A stretch of 30,164 nucleotides of DNA from an uncultured Clostridia bacterium (GTDB lineage: Bacteria; Bacillota; Clostridia; Oscillospirales; Ruminococcaceae), in the NCBI GenBank assembly GCA_947176675.1, contig CAMWRN010000004.1, positions 1 through 30,164 of the forward strand. The letters run 5' to 3'. This document shows, in pieces, positions 14,474 to 22,403 of this stretch. The position numbers and the translations under genes were made by a program. A model generated the notes under the pieces. The model was not told the DNA's origin, ran no database searches, and saw only the letters and a list, made by a program, of their open reading frames with translations. Position 1 is the first letter of the stretch, and each line of letters opens with the position of its first letter.

Positions 14474-14668
14474 ATGGACATTCGCCCCGAAGATATACTT
14501 GTACTGAAAAAAAAACACCCCTGCGGAAGCTCCCGTATGCTTGTGCTCAGATCGGGCATGGATTTCAAGCTTCGGTGCGAGGGGTGCGGACATGAATTTA
14601 TGACTCCCAGAAGCAAGATAGAGAAAAATATTAAATCCGTTGAACGGACAGGAGATGGGGAATCGTAG
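14474..14668 (+). CDS. DUF951 family protein
   Basis: A 64-residue protein of the DUF951 family, found widely in Firmicutes. It shows the hallmark order: VLKKKHPCGSSRM, then LRCEGCGHEFMTPRSKIEK. The pair of cysteines in C-x-x-C (near 35-38) plus the earlier CGS Cys suggests metal or redox chemistry, but the function is unknown. AAAGGA lies upstream of the ATG. It precedes prfA by 48 nt, with no terminator seen between, so both are likely in one unit. Confidence 0.85.
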   Translation: MDIRPEDILVLKKKHPCGSSRMLVLRSGMDFKLRCEGCGHEFMTPRSKIEKNIKSVERTGDGES

Positions 14669-14716
14669 CGGTTCTGTACGCTTTAATGGAATTTTAGTAC
14701 AGGAGGAGTTACCCCA

Positions 14717-15802
14717 ATGTTTGAAAAATTAAAGCTCACGGAGCAAAAATACGAAGAGATCAGCAATAAGCTCACAGACCCTGAGGTAATCGGCGATAAC
14801 AAGCTTTACGCGTCTTTGATGAAAGAATATAAGAACCTTACGCCTGTTGTGGAGAAGTACCGCGAGTATGTCAGGTGCAAAAAGACAATGGAAGACGCGC
14901 GGGAGCTTCTTGACGAAGCGGGCGGTGACAAGGAAATGAAGGAGCTTGCCCAGCTTGAATTTGACGAGAGCAGGGAAGCCTTGGAAACTCTCGGCGAGGA
15001 GCTGAAGATACTGCTGCTTCCGAAGGACCCAAATGATGAAAAGAATGTTATCATCGAGATACGCGGCGGCGCAGGCGGAGAGGAAGCATCGCTTTTTGCA
15101 GGCTCGCTTTACCGTATGTACACTATGTACGCTGAGGCCCGCCGCTGGAAAACCGAGATACTGAACGCCAACGAGACCGAACTTGGCGGCTTCAAGGAGG
15201 TAAGCTTCTCGGTGGAGGGTGATGGCGCATATTCACGCTTTAAGTACGAAAGCGGTGTACACCGTGTTCAGAGAGTGCCCGAGACAGAGTCCCAAGGACG
15301 TATACACACGTCTACGGTAACGGTTGCAGTGCTTGCAGAAGCAGACGAGGTGGAGCTTGAAATTGCTCCCACTGATCTGAAAATAGACGTGTTCCGCGCT
15401 TCGGGCGCGGGCGGTCAGCACATCAACAAGACCGAATCGGCTGTCCGTATAACTCATCTTCCCACGGGCGTTGTGGTGGAGTGTCAGGACGAACGCAGCC
15501 AGCACAAAAACAAGGACAAGGCGATGAAAATTCTGCGGTCAAGGCTGTACGAGGCTTTGCTTGAGGAGCAGAACGATAAGATCGCTTCGGAAAGAAAATC
15601 TCAGGTCGGAACTGGAAACCGCTCCGAGCGTATCAGGACTTACAATTTCCCCGAAAGCCGCGTTACCGACCACAGGATCGGTCTTACGCTGTATCGGCTG
15701 GAAAGCATTTTAAACGGAAGTCTGGACGAGGTCATCGACGCTCTCGCCACTGCTGATCAGGCGGCGAAGCTTTCGGCGCAGTTTACTCAGGAGGAAGCTT
15801 GA
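14717..15802 (+). CDS. prfA: Peptide chain release factor 1
   Basis: Reads UAA and UAG stop codons and releases the peptide at the ribosome. The 361-residue protein has the catalytic GGQ at 232-234 (RASGAGGQHINKTES) and the stop-recognition tripeptide PET at 188-190 (RVPETESQGRIHTS), the RF1 rather than RF2 pattern. AGGAGGAG lies 8 nt before the ATG. It is followed by a Sua5-type gene, a common Firmicute neighbourhood, but the usual prmC methyltransferase gene that modifies GGQ is not present between them. The stop codon is the TGA at 15800-15802, a codon read by RF2 and not by RF1. Confidence 0.97.
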   Translation: MFEKLKLTEQKYEEISNKLTDPEVIGDNKLYASLMKEYKNLTPVVEKYREYVRCKKTMEDARELLDEAGGDKEMKELAQLEFDESREALETLGEELKILLLPKDPNDEKNVIIEIRGGAGGEEASLFAGSLYRMYTMYAEARRWKTEILNANETELGGFKEVSFSVEGDGAYSRFKYESGVHRVQRVPETESQGRIHTSTVTVAVLAEADEVELEIAPTDLKIDVFRASGAGGQHINKTESAVRITHLPTGVVVECQDERSQHKNKDKAMKILRSRLYEALLEEQNDKIASERKSQVGTGNRSERIRTYNFPESRVTDHRIGLTLYRLESILNGSLDEVIDALATADQAAKLSAQFTQEEA

Positions 15803-15824
15803 AAAATCAAAGATTTTTCAAGCT
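15796..15824 (+). terminator. Hairpin enclosing the prfA stop codon
   Basis: A perfect 13-bp stem (15796-15808 with 15812-15824) and a 3-nt loop include the TGA stop codon of prfA at 15800-15802. The T-rich stretch starts only several bases later (about 15830), so it may be a terminator or a stabilising or recoding-type hairpin. Confidence 0.5.
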
Positions 15825-15910
15825 GCGAGTTTTGTTTTCCTCACTCGGTTCGGAATTTTGCTAACGAAAAACCGCAAGTGACATTTATGTCATTTTAAAC
15901 GTACGTTAAA

Positions 15911-15967
15911 AAGGAGGGACGCATTTTCTCTAAAGGGAAAATGGTCATAAACATAAAAGGTGTATAA
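15911..15967 (+). promoter_or_regulatory. Leader region before the Sua5-type gene
   Basis: A strong AAGGAGG (15911-15917) is followed by a 9-bp hairpin (15922-15930 with 15935-15943, one G-U pair) and an ATG at 15941. That ATG opens an 8-codon frame, MVINIKGV, which stops at 15965-15967 and overlaps the GTG start of the next gene. This points to translational coupling, or to an upstream frame that has lost register with the main gene. Confidence 0.4.
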
Positions 15968-16970
15968 TACAAAACTTTTGGGAATCTCCGAGGAGGAGCT
16001 TCGGTATGCGGCGGGACTTCTTGCCCGTGGTGAGATAGTTGGTATGCCTACCGAAACGGTGTACGGACTGGCAGCCGACGCGGAAAATCCGCGGGCGGTG
16101 GAGAGAATTTTTGCTGCTAAGGGCAGACCTCAGGACAATCCGCTTATTGTTCATATTGCAGAAATAGCGCAGCTTGAGGAATACGCGCACAGTATTCCCG
16201 GCATTGCTTACAAGCTCGCAGAGAAGTTCTGGCCCGGACCGCTCACTATGGTCCTGCCGAAAAAGTCAATTATTCCTGATATTACAAGCGCGGGACTGAA
16301 TACAGTGGGTATCCGTATGCCCTGCCATGAAGCGGCGAGAAGTCTTATCCGATACAGCGGAAAGGCGTTGGCTGCTCCGTCGGCAAATCTTTCGGGAAGT
16401 CCAAGTCCCACCGAAGCCGCTCACGTTATGGCGGACATGATGGGACGTATCCCTGCGGTTGTGGACGGAGGAAGCTGTCCGGTGGGAGTGGAAAGCACAG
16501 TCATTTCCTTTGAGAGAAATGCGGTCAGACTTCTGAGACCCGGATTCGTTTCGGCGGAAGAACTGTCCGAGTGGGCGGAGGTCATACAGGACAAACACAT
16601 CACCGAAGCCGCCGCAGAGGGGGAGAAGGTGCTTTCTCCCGGAATGAAGTATAAGCATTATTCGCCGAAAGCAAATATTACGATAGTTGACGGTAGCGAG
16701 GAACAGTATCTTGATTATGTAAATCATCACAGCGGAGACGGAGTCTGCGCGATGATTTTCGGCAGCGAAGCGGACGGCTGCATGATACCGTACATTGCCT
16801 ATGGGGATACATCCGAGGAACAGGCGTCGAGACTTTTTGCCGTATTGAGAAAACTGGACGAGATCGGCGCGGAGCAAGTTTACGCGCGTATGCCGTCTGC
16901 CGAGAGCGTTGGACTTGCGGTATATAACCGTCTGCTGAGAGCGGCAGGATTTGAGATAATCAAGCTTTAA
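15960..16970 (+). CDS. L-threonylcarbamoyladenylate synthase (Sua5/YwlC type)
   Basis: Makes threonylcarbamoyl-AMP from threonine, bicarbonate and ATP, the first step of t6A modification of tRNAs reading ANN codons. The 336 residues have the YrdC-like core (MPTETVYGLAADA, KGRPQDNPLIVHI, SANLSGSPSPTEA) followed by the linker GMKYKHYSPKANI and a C-terminal Sua5 domain, so this is the two-domain Sua5/YwlC form. The product partners with TsaB and TsaE encoded at 25911-26988. The start is uncertain: a GTG at 15960 is the only in-frame start after a stop codon at 15954 and lacks a well-placed ribosome site (see the leader entry). Confidence 0.88.
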   Translation: MYNTKLLGISEEELRYAAGLLARGEIVGMPTETVYGLAADAENPRAVERIFAAKGRPQDNPLIVHIAEIAQLEEYAHSIPGIAYKLAEKFWPGPLTMVLPKKSIIPDITSAGLNTVGIRMPCHEAARSLIRYSGKALAAPSANLSGSPSPTEAAHVMADMMGRIPAVVDGGSCPVGVESTVISFERNAVRLLRPGFVSAEELSEWAEVIQDKHITEAAAEGEKVLSPGMKYKHYSPKANITIVDGSEEQYLDYVNHHSGDGVCAMIFGSEADGCMIPYIAYGDTSEEQASRLFAVLRKLDEIGAEQVYARMPSAESVGLAVYNRLLRAAGFEIIKL

Positions 16971-17014
16971 CGGAATTTTTTGACAAAACCGAAACATGAA
17001 AGGAATGGGAAAGT

Positions 17015-17638
17015 ATGAGCGAGTCAGCCGGGGCGGCTGTAATTGGTCTGACAGGGCAAAGCGGAGCGGGAAAAACCACAGTGTGTAGGGTGTTCGATAA
17101 GAAAGGCTTTGCTGTAATCAATGCGGATAAGATCGCACGCTTTATTATGGAAAAGGGTTCTCCCTGTCTTGCTGAGGTAACCGAGTGCTTCGGGAACGGT
17201 ATCCTGCATGAGGACGGAAGCCTGAACAGGCAAAAGCTTGCGGATATTGTATTCGGAGATCGGGAAAAGCTTATACAGCTCAATGCGATCAGCTATCCGT
17301 ACATAACTTCGGAAATACTGAAGATGATAAACAAGTACCGCGATGAAAACAGAAAGTATGTGCTTATCGACGCTCCCACGCTTTTTGAAAGCAGGGCGGA
17401 CGGTTTCTGCGACCTGATAATAAGCGTTACTGCTTCGGAAAAGCTTCGGACGGAGAGGATAGCAGCGAGAGACGGACTTACCTCCGAGCAGATAAAAGAG
17501 AGGTTTTCGTCTCAGCACACCGAGGAATTTTTCATAAACCATTCCGATTTTATAATAAAGAACAACAACTCTGCCAATGAGCTTATCGAAAAGGCGGAGG
17601 AGGTTGCCGAGAAGATTAAGGAGTACTATAATGCTTAA
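17015..17638 (+). CDS. coaE: Dephospho-CoA kinase
   Basis: Phosphorylates dephospho-CoA to coenzyme A, the last step of CoA synthesis and the source of the phosphopantetheine that the PPTase uses. The 207-residue P-loop protein has Walker A GQSGAGKT at 14-21, the NADKIAR lid residues at 35-41 and a downstream LIDAPTLFES strand. GGAA-containing purines lie before the ATG. Its end overlaps the start of the lytic transglycosylase gene by 8 nt, so the two are probably one operon. Confidence 0.95.
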   Translation: MSESAGAAVIGLTGQSGAGKTTVCRVFDKKGFAVINADKIARFIMEKGSPCLAEVTECFGNGILHEDGSLNRQKLADIVFGDREKLIQLNAISYPYITSEILKMINKYRDENRKYVLIDAPTLFESRADGFCDLIISVTASEKLRTERIAARDGLTSEQIKERFSSQHTEEFFINHSDFIIKNNNSANELIEKAEEVAEKIKEYYNA

Positions 17639-18191
17639 AAAGCTTAGCGGCTTTCTTATAATAATTCTGGCGGGACTGCTCATCTGGGCGGTCTGCAATG
17701 TGGAAAATCTTAGTAAGAAATACGTTTATCCGATTGAGTACAGCGATTCTGTTGAGACCGCTTCACGAGAGACGGGGATCGACAAGTACCTGATATACGC
17801 CGTTATCAAGACCGAGAGCAATTTCAACGCGGATGCTGAATCTAACGTAGGTGCGCGGGGGCTTATGCAGCTTATGGAGGACGCGTTCGACTGGGTAAAG
17901 TTCCGCATGGACGACGAGCGGGATGTGTGCTACGACGATATGTACGACCCGCGGCGAAACATAGAGTATGGCAGTTTTTTGCTGAAGCTTCTTTACGAGG
18001 AGTACGGTGACGAGAGAACGGCTCTGGCGGCGTACCATTCCGGCAGGGGAAGCGTTAACGGCTGGCTGGAGGATAAAAAGTACAGCTCTGACGGAAAAAC
18101 TCTTGATAAAATTCCCTCGAATACTACCGAACATTATGTAAATAAGGTTATGACGGCTTACGAGGGGTATACTAATTTATACGACAACTAA
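17631..18191 (+). CDS. Membrane-anchored lytic transglycosylase (SLT fold)
   Basis: Cleaves peptidoglycan glycan strands. The 186 residues begin with a single hydrophobic helix at about 7-22 that anchors or exports the protein. The catalytic Glu62 sits in VIKTESNFN; GLMQL at 77-81 and the AAYHSG turn at 134-139 match the SLT/Slt70 catalytic fold (AAYNAG in most members). The protein is short and has only the catalytic domain. AAGGAG lies 7 nt before the ATG at 17631, which overlaps coaE by 8 nt. It is followed after 22 nt by an M18 aminopeptidase gene. Confidence 0.9.
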   Translation: MLKKLSGFLIIILAGLLIWAVCNVENLSKKYVYPIEYSDSVETASRETGIDKYLIYAVIKTESNFNADAESNVGARGLMQLMEDAFDWVKFRMDDERDVCYDDMYDPRRNIEYGSFLLKLLYEEYGDERTALAAYHSGRGSVNGWLEDKKYSSDGKTLDKIPSNTTEHYVNKVMTAYEGYTNLYDN

Positions 18192-18213
18192 ATAAGAGAA
18201 AGGATTGATAGAT

Positions 18214-19617
18214 ATGTCAAAGGAAAAATCAAAGGCGGAGCTTCTCAAGGAGCAGCTTTTCATGGAGAGAAAACATGCGGCTCTCGTTATGTCCGAGTCT
18301 GAAATTGCGGAGTGCGATGATTTTTGCGAAAGCTACAAGGATTTTCTGGACAGCTCAAAGACCGAGAGGGAGGCGGCCAAGACCGCTATTGCTCTTGCAA
18401 AGGAAGAGGGCTTTAAGGAGTATAAGGCGGGTATGCCGCTTAAAGCCGGGGACAAGATTTATTACTGCAACCGCGGCAAGGCGGTCATTCTTGCTGTGAT
18501 AGGAAGCGAGTCCGTTGAAAATGGAGTACACCTTGCGGCGGCACATATTGATTCCCCAAGACTCGACCTTAAACAGAATCCTCTTTATGAGGACAACGAC
18601 ATCGCTCTTTTCAAGACACACTACTACGGCGGTATCAAAAAATATCAATGGACCGCTATTCCACTCGCACTTCACGGCGTTGCTGTTAAAAAGGACGGCA
18701 CAAAGGTTGAGCTTTGCATCGGCGAGGACGAGAACGATCCAGTATTCTTTGTGAGCGATCTGCTCCCTCATCTTGCGCAGGAGCAGGTTAAGCGCACTCT
18801 TGCAGAGGGCATCAAGGGCGAGGAGCTTAATGTTATCGTAGGTTCAAGACCTTTCCGCGATGACGATGTGAGCGAAAAGGTAAAGCTGAATATACTTGCT
18901 GTGCTGAATGAAAAGTACGGCTTGACCGAATCGGATTTCCTTTCGGCTGAATTTGAAATGGTGCCTGCTTTCAAGGCTAAGGACGTCGGCTTCGACAGAA
19001 GCCTCATCGGCTCTTACGGACACGACGACAGGGTTTGCGCCTATACCGCTCTGGAGGCTATCCTCGGCTGCGACAAGGTGAATAAGACCGCTGTGGTTTG
19101 CCTTACCGACAAGGAGGAAACCGGCAGCGACGGAAATACGGGACTTTGCTCTGCGTATCTGAAAAATTTCCTGTATGATCTTGCGGACAGCTTCGGCGTA
19201 AAGGGCAGGACACTTATCTCCAACACCGAGTGTCTTTCTGCGGACGTTAACGCGGCGTTCGATCCCACTTTCCCCGACGTTGTTGAGAAGCGCAACGCTG
19301 CGTTTCTTAACAAGGGCGTGGTTGTGACTAAGTTTACGGGAGCAAGAGGAAAGTCAGGAACTTCAGACGCGTCCGCAGAATTTGTGGGCAGAGTACGTGC
19401 TCTTATGGAAAATAATAACATTGTATGGCAGACTGGCGAACTTGGCAAAGTAGACCTTGGCGGCGGCGGAACGGTCGCAGCATATCTTGCAAATCTCGAT
19501 ATGGACGTTATCGACGTGGGTGTGCCTGTTTTGGCAATGCACGCTCCCTACGAGATTGTGGCGAAAACGGACGTTTATATGACCTACAAGGCGTTCTGCG
19601 CATTCTTGGGCGAGTAA
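18214..19617 (+). CDS. M18-family aminopeptidase
   Basis: A metal-dependent cytoplasmic aminopeptidase that removes N-terminal residues, often acidic ones. The 467 residues show the M18 signatures: HIDSPRLDLK with zinc ligand His111, HDDRVCAYTALEA at 270-282, DKEETGSDGNTG with catalytic and ligand glutamates at 301-302, SADVNAAFDP with Asp345, and the closing MHAPYEI with His443. The ATG at 18214 is chosen because AAAGGA lies upstream; the frame also opens at a TTG at 18205. The length matches the family. It ends with a hairpin terminator. Confidence 0.93.
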   Translation: MSKEKSKAELLKEQLFMERKHAALVMSESEIAECDDFCESYKDFLDSSKTEREAAKTAIALAKEEGFKEYKAGMPLKAGDKIYYCNRGKAVILAVIGSESVENGVHLAAAHIDSPRLDLKQNPLYEDNDIALFKTHYYGGIKKYQWTAIPLALHGVAVKKDGTKVELCIGEDENDPVFFVSDLLPHLAQEQVKRTLAEGIKGEELNVIVGSRPFRDDDVSEKVKLNILAVLNEKYGLTESDFLSAEFEMVPAFKAKDVGFDRSLIGSYGHDDRVCAYTALEAILGCDKVNKTAVVCLTDKEETGSDGNTGLCSAYLKNFLYDLADSFGVKGRTLISNTECLSADVNAAFDPTFPDVVEKRNAAFLNKGVVVTKFTGARGKSGTSDASAEFVGRVRALMENNNIVWQTGELGKVDLGGGGTVAAYLANLDMDVIDVGVPVLAMHAPYEIVAKTDVYMTYKAFCAFLGE

Positions 19618-19641
19618 TCGTTTTAGCTTTGAACAGTTTTG

Positions 19642-19667
19642 TCGGCGGACGGGCGGCTGTCCGCCGA
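19642..19667 (+). terminator. Terminator after the M18 aminopeptidase
   Basis: A perfect 9-bp GC-rich stem (19642-19650 with 19659-19667) with an 8-nt loop and a short T-run (TTTATT). Confidence 0.6.
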
Positions 19668-19702
19668 TTTATTCTGTAAACTGAATCTGCGAGGAGAAAC
19701 AA

Positions 19703-20035
19703 ATGAGTATTACTATCAATATTTATTACAGCGGAGAAAACGGAAATGCAAGAAAATTTGCCGAGGAAATGGAAAGCAGCGGTACGGCTGCGCTGATTCG
19801 CGGCGAAGACGGAAACGAAGGATACGAGTATTTTCTTCCTCTGGACGGAGGCGAAACGGTACTGCTTATTGACAGCTGGAGGGATCAGCAGTCGATAGAC
19901 CGTCACCATTCTTCGCCTATGATGGAAACCATAGCCCGATTAAGGGAAAAGTACGACCTGCATATGCGGGTCGAGAGGTTTGTTTCGGACAAAGACGGCG
20001 TTCCCGATTCGGACAAAAAATTCATTAAAAGATAA
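19703..20035 (+). CDS. ABM-fold (quinol monooxygenase-like) protein
   Basis: A 110-residue protein of the antibiotic biosynthesis monooxygenase (ABM) fold. It has the beta-alpha-beta opening (MSITINIYYSGENGNARKFA), the core GYEYFLPLDGGETVLLIDSW, then DQQSIDRHHSSPMMETIARL and a final strand LHMRVERFV. The trailing HHSSP and W-R-D elements match ABM proteins that act on quinones or protect against redox-active small molecules. No cofactor motif is seen. GAGGAG lies upstream. Its role here is not shown by neighbours. Confidence 0.75.
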   Translation: MSITINIYYSGENGNARKFAEEMESSGTAALIRGEDGNEGYEYFLPLDGGETVLLIDSWRDQQSIDRHHSSPMMETIARLREKYDLHMRVERFVSDKDGVPDSDKKFIKR

Positions 20036-20067
20036 TTTGCTTTTGCACAAACGGGGGACTATCAAGC

Positions 20068-20535
20068 TTGGAAAAAATTACAATAAGAACTGCCGATCTG
20101 AACGATGTGGACACCCTCGTCCGTTTCAGATTTCTCTATATGACCGACGTGGAGGGTGAGCTTTCCGAAAGTCAGGCAAATGCGCTGAACGCCAAACTTC
20201 CGGAATACTTCAAGTCTCACATAGGAAAGGATTTTACTGCGTACTTTGCCGAGGACAGGGGAGTACCCGTGGCGGTGATATTCATGGTAAGGCTGCAAAA
20301 GCCGGCAAGCGTACACTTCTTAAGCGGCAGCACCTGCTACCTTATGAACGTGTACACTTGCGACGGATATCGCCGTATGGGTATAGCTTCCCAAATTCTG
20401 GACAGGCTGATTGCGGACGCGAAAAAAGAGGGTATTACCTGCATAGATCTTTCCGCAACGGAAATGGGAAAGTCTGTGTATCTGAAAAAGGGTTTCATTC
20501 CGCGTGGAAATACCGAAATGCGTATGGAGCTTTGA
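20068..20535 (+). CDS. GNAT acetyltransferase
   Basis: A 155-residue GCN5-type N-acetyltransferase. It shows the N-terminal beta strand KITIRTADLNDVDTLVRF and the acetyl-CoA loop YRRMGIAS with a helix after it, and ends in SVYLKKGFIPRGNTEM, a normal GNAT finish. The start is a TTG at 20068, preceded by GGGGG about 10 nt upstream, so the ribosome site is weak. The substrate is unknown. It is separated from the ABM gene by 32 nt and may be its transcriptional partner. A strong terminator follows. Confidence 0.82.
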   Translation: MEKITIRTADLNDVDTLVRFRFLYMTDVEGELSESQANALNAKLPEYFKSHIGKDFTAYFAEDRGVPVAVIFMVRLQKPASVHFLSGSTCYLMNVYTCDGYRRMGIASQILDRLIADAKKEGITCIDLSATEMGKSVYLKKGFIPRGNTEMRMEL

Positions 20536-20540
20536 GTACA

Positions 20541-20582
20541 TAAAAACAGGACAGAACGTTTAAACGCTTTGTCCTGTTTTTA
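20541..20582 (+). terminator. Strong intrinsic terminator after the GNAT gene
   Basis: A 13-bp stem (20541-20553 with 20570-20582) ends in TTTTTA. The A-rich left arm and T-rich right arm also let it work from the minus strand. The 208 bp from here to ppa hold no confident gene. Confidence 0.85.
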
Positions 20583-20739
20583 TTTGCCGTTATCCGTTTA
20601 CATAGCAGTTGATTGTCATGGACTTCATGCTGTATTCGATCTTCGTTAGTGTCTCACTAATAAAACGAATTGGAAAATCATTTTTTTGCACCGTATAAAA
20701 AATTTTTAATGGCTGAATGTCAAGCGGACAGTCCGTCCA

Positions 20740-20771
20740 AAACAAAATCCGCCTGCAAAGTGCAGACGGAT
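20740..20771 (-). terminator. Terminator of ppa
   Basis: On the minus strand, an 11-bp stem with one U-G pair (20761-20771 with 20747-20757), a 3-nt loop and then TTTTGTTTT. It lies 7 nt after the ppa stop codon. Confidence 0.85.
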
Positions 20772-20777
20772 CAATGA

Positions 20778-21323
20778 TTATTCTTTAATCTTGCCCTTGC
20801 AGAAGCTGTCGATGTAACGGTCTATGCACCGCTCGATTATGTCGGCAGCTTCATCTCTGCCTTTCATTTCGTCGATGACCGTTTCCTTGCCTTCAAGCGA
20901 TTTGTACACCGTAAAGAAGTGGGACATCTCGTCGAAAACGTGCTTTGGAAGTTCGCTTATGTCCTTGTAGGAATTGTAAGTCGGATCGTTGAACGGTATC
21001 GCGATTATCTTATCGTCCCGCGCTCCGTTGTCAAGCATTGAGATAACTCCGATAGGGTAGCACTTCACAAGCGCAAGGGAGCATATGGGTTCGGAGCAAA
21101 GCACCAATACGTCCAGCGGATCGCCGTCCTCTGCATAGGTACGAGGGATAAACCCGTAGTTTGCGGGGTAGTGGGTTGATGTGTACAAGACTCTGTCGAG
21201 CATGAGGAAACCTGTTTTTTTGTCAAGCTCGTATTTCATTTTGCTGCCCTTTTGGATCTCGATTACCGCAAAGAAATTCTCTTTTGTAATGCGGTTCGGG
21301 GAAATATCGTGCCAGATGTTCAT
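20778..21323 (-). CDS. ppa: Inorganic pyrophosphatase (family I)
   Basis: Hydrolyses pyrophosphate to two phosphates and so pulls biosynthetic reactions such as nucleotide activation forward. The 181-residue product has the family I signature EDGDPLDVLVL at 65-75, with the metal-binding Asp66, Asp68 and Asp71, and YPANYGFIP before it. AAAGGA lies about 9 nt upstream of the ATG. The family I enzyme is soluble and Mg-dependent. It is the downstream neighbour of the glycosyltransferase gene. Confidence 0.96.
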   Translation of the reverse strand: MNIWHDISPNRITKENFFAVIEIQKGSKMKYELDKKTGFLMLDRVLYTSTHYPANYGFIPRTYAEDGDPLDVLVLCSEPICSLALVKCYPIGVISMLDNGARDDKIIAIPFNDPTYNSYKDISELPKHVFDEMSHFFTVYKSLEGKETVIDEMKGRDEAADIIERCIDRYIDSFCKGKIKE

Positions 21324-21401
21324 AATTATCTATCCTTTCAGAAGCAAGATTTTCAGTGGCAAGAGGCAAGGAGCCATGTCGCTGAGGCTTGTCTTTATTA
21401 T

Positions 21402-22358
21402 TTACTTTAAACGTTTTCCGTACGATTCCGATGTCTCGCCGACTATATACTTAGGTCTGCCCTTTACTTCCATGTAGGTTTTTGCAAGGTACTGCCCCAT
21501 AACGCCCATGCAGAAAAGCTGTACCCCTCCGATAAGGCATATCAAGGTGACGATAAGCGGCGTACCCCACATTTCCTCGCCGCAGATAAGCGTTTTTACC
21601 GCCATAGCTATCGCAAGAATCAAAAAGACCAGTCCCATTATCACGGAAAGATACAACGGAGCCGTGGAAAATGCCGTTATTCCCTCAAAGGAATAAAGAA
21701 GCAGCTTCCAGAAGCTCCATGTGGTATTGCCCGCAGCACGCTCCACATTTTCGTATTCGATATATTTTGTGCGGAAACCCACCCAACTGAAAATTCCCTT
21801 GGAAAAGCGGTTGTACTCCTGCATTGACAGTATTGCGTCAACCATTTGTCGGGTCATGAAGCGGAAGTCTGAGGTGCTTTCCTCAATATGAGTCTGGGAA
21901 ATTTTGTTTATCACCTTATAGAAGCTTTTCGAGAAAAACGACAGCAGCTTAGGTTCGCCCTTTCGTGAGGTTCTTTTGGTTGAAGCGCAGTCGTATTCGC
22001 CGCTCAAAACATACTCGTACATTTGGGGTAAAAATGAGGGAGGGTGCTGTAAATCGGCATCCATTATAACAACATAGTCACCCTTGGAATGTTCCATACC
22101 TGCCAGCATACCAGCTTCCTTGCCGAAGTTGCGGCTGAATGAAATATATCGAAACCGTTCGTCCTCCTCGGAATATTTCCGAAGGATACCGAGCGTTCCG
22201 TCTTTTGAGCCGTCGTCTATAAACAAGAATTCAAATTCAAGGCAGGGGTGAACCACAGCCATTTCTTCCGTGACCCGAAGTATTTCCTCGCGGAACAGCG
22301 GCAGGACTTCCTGTTCGTTATAGCACGGCACTATCACCGTTAGCAGTTTTTTTTCCAT
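21402..22358 (-). CDS. GT2 glycosyltransferase, polyprenyl-phosphate type
   Basis: A 318-residue membrane GT2 enzyme. The catalytic part has VPCYNEQE at 10-17, FIDDGSKDGT at 47-55, the metal-binding MDADLQ at 99-104 and a basic RFSKGIFSWVG segment. Two transmembrane helices lie at about 234-256 and 268-290. This plan matches the GtrB/CsbB/DPM1-like group that moves a sugar from a nucleotide donor to undecaprenyl phosphate for cell-surface glycosylation. No paired flippase or second transferase is seen. AAAGGA lies upstream of the ATG. It follows glmS by 45 nt, so both may be co-transcribed for envelope supply. Confidence 0.9.
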   Translation of the reverse strand: MEKKLLTVIVPCYNEQEVLPLFREEILRVTEEMAVVHPCLEFEFLFIDDGSKDGTLGILRKYSEEDERFRYISFSRNFGKEAGMLAGMEHSKGDYVVIMDADLQHPPSFLPQMYEYVLSGEYDCASTKRTSRKGEPKLLSFFSKSFYKVINKISQTHIEESTSDFRFMTRQMVDAILSMQEYNRFSKGIFSWVGFRTKYIEYENVERAAGNTTWSFWKLLLYSFEGITAFSTAPLYLSVIMGLVFLILAIAMAVKTLICGEEMWGTPLIVTLICLIGGVQLFCMGVMGQYLAKTYMEVKGRPKYIVGETSESYGKRLK

Positions 22359-22403
22359 TTACAATTTCCTTTGTTTTTGCAAGGCACATTACAACGTGCC
22401 GTT

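Noticed and set aside
20590..20691. Minus-strand 33-codon frame from GTG
   Set aside because: No ribosome site, no recognisable motif, located after the ppa terminator. Kept only as a low-interest observation.
20725..20735. CGGAC-A-GTCCG palindrome near the ppa end
   Set aside because: Short, and lies just after the ppa terminator; no support as a regulatory site.
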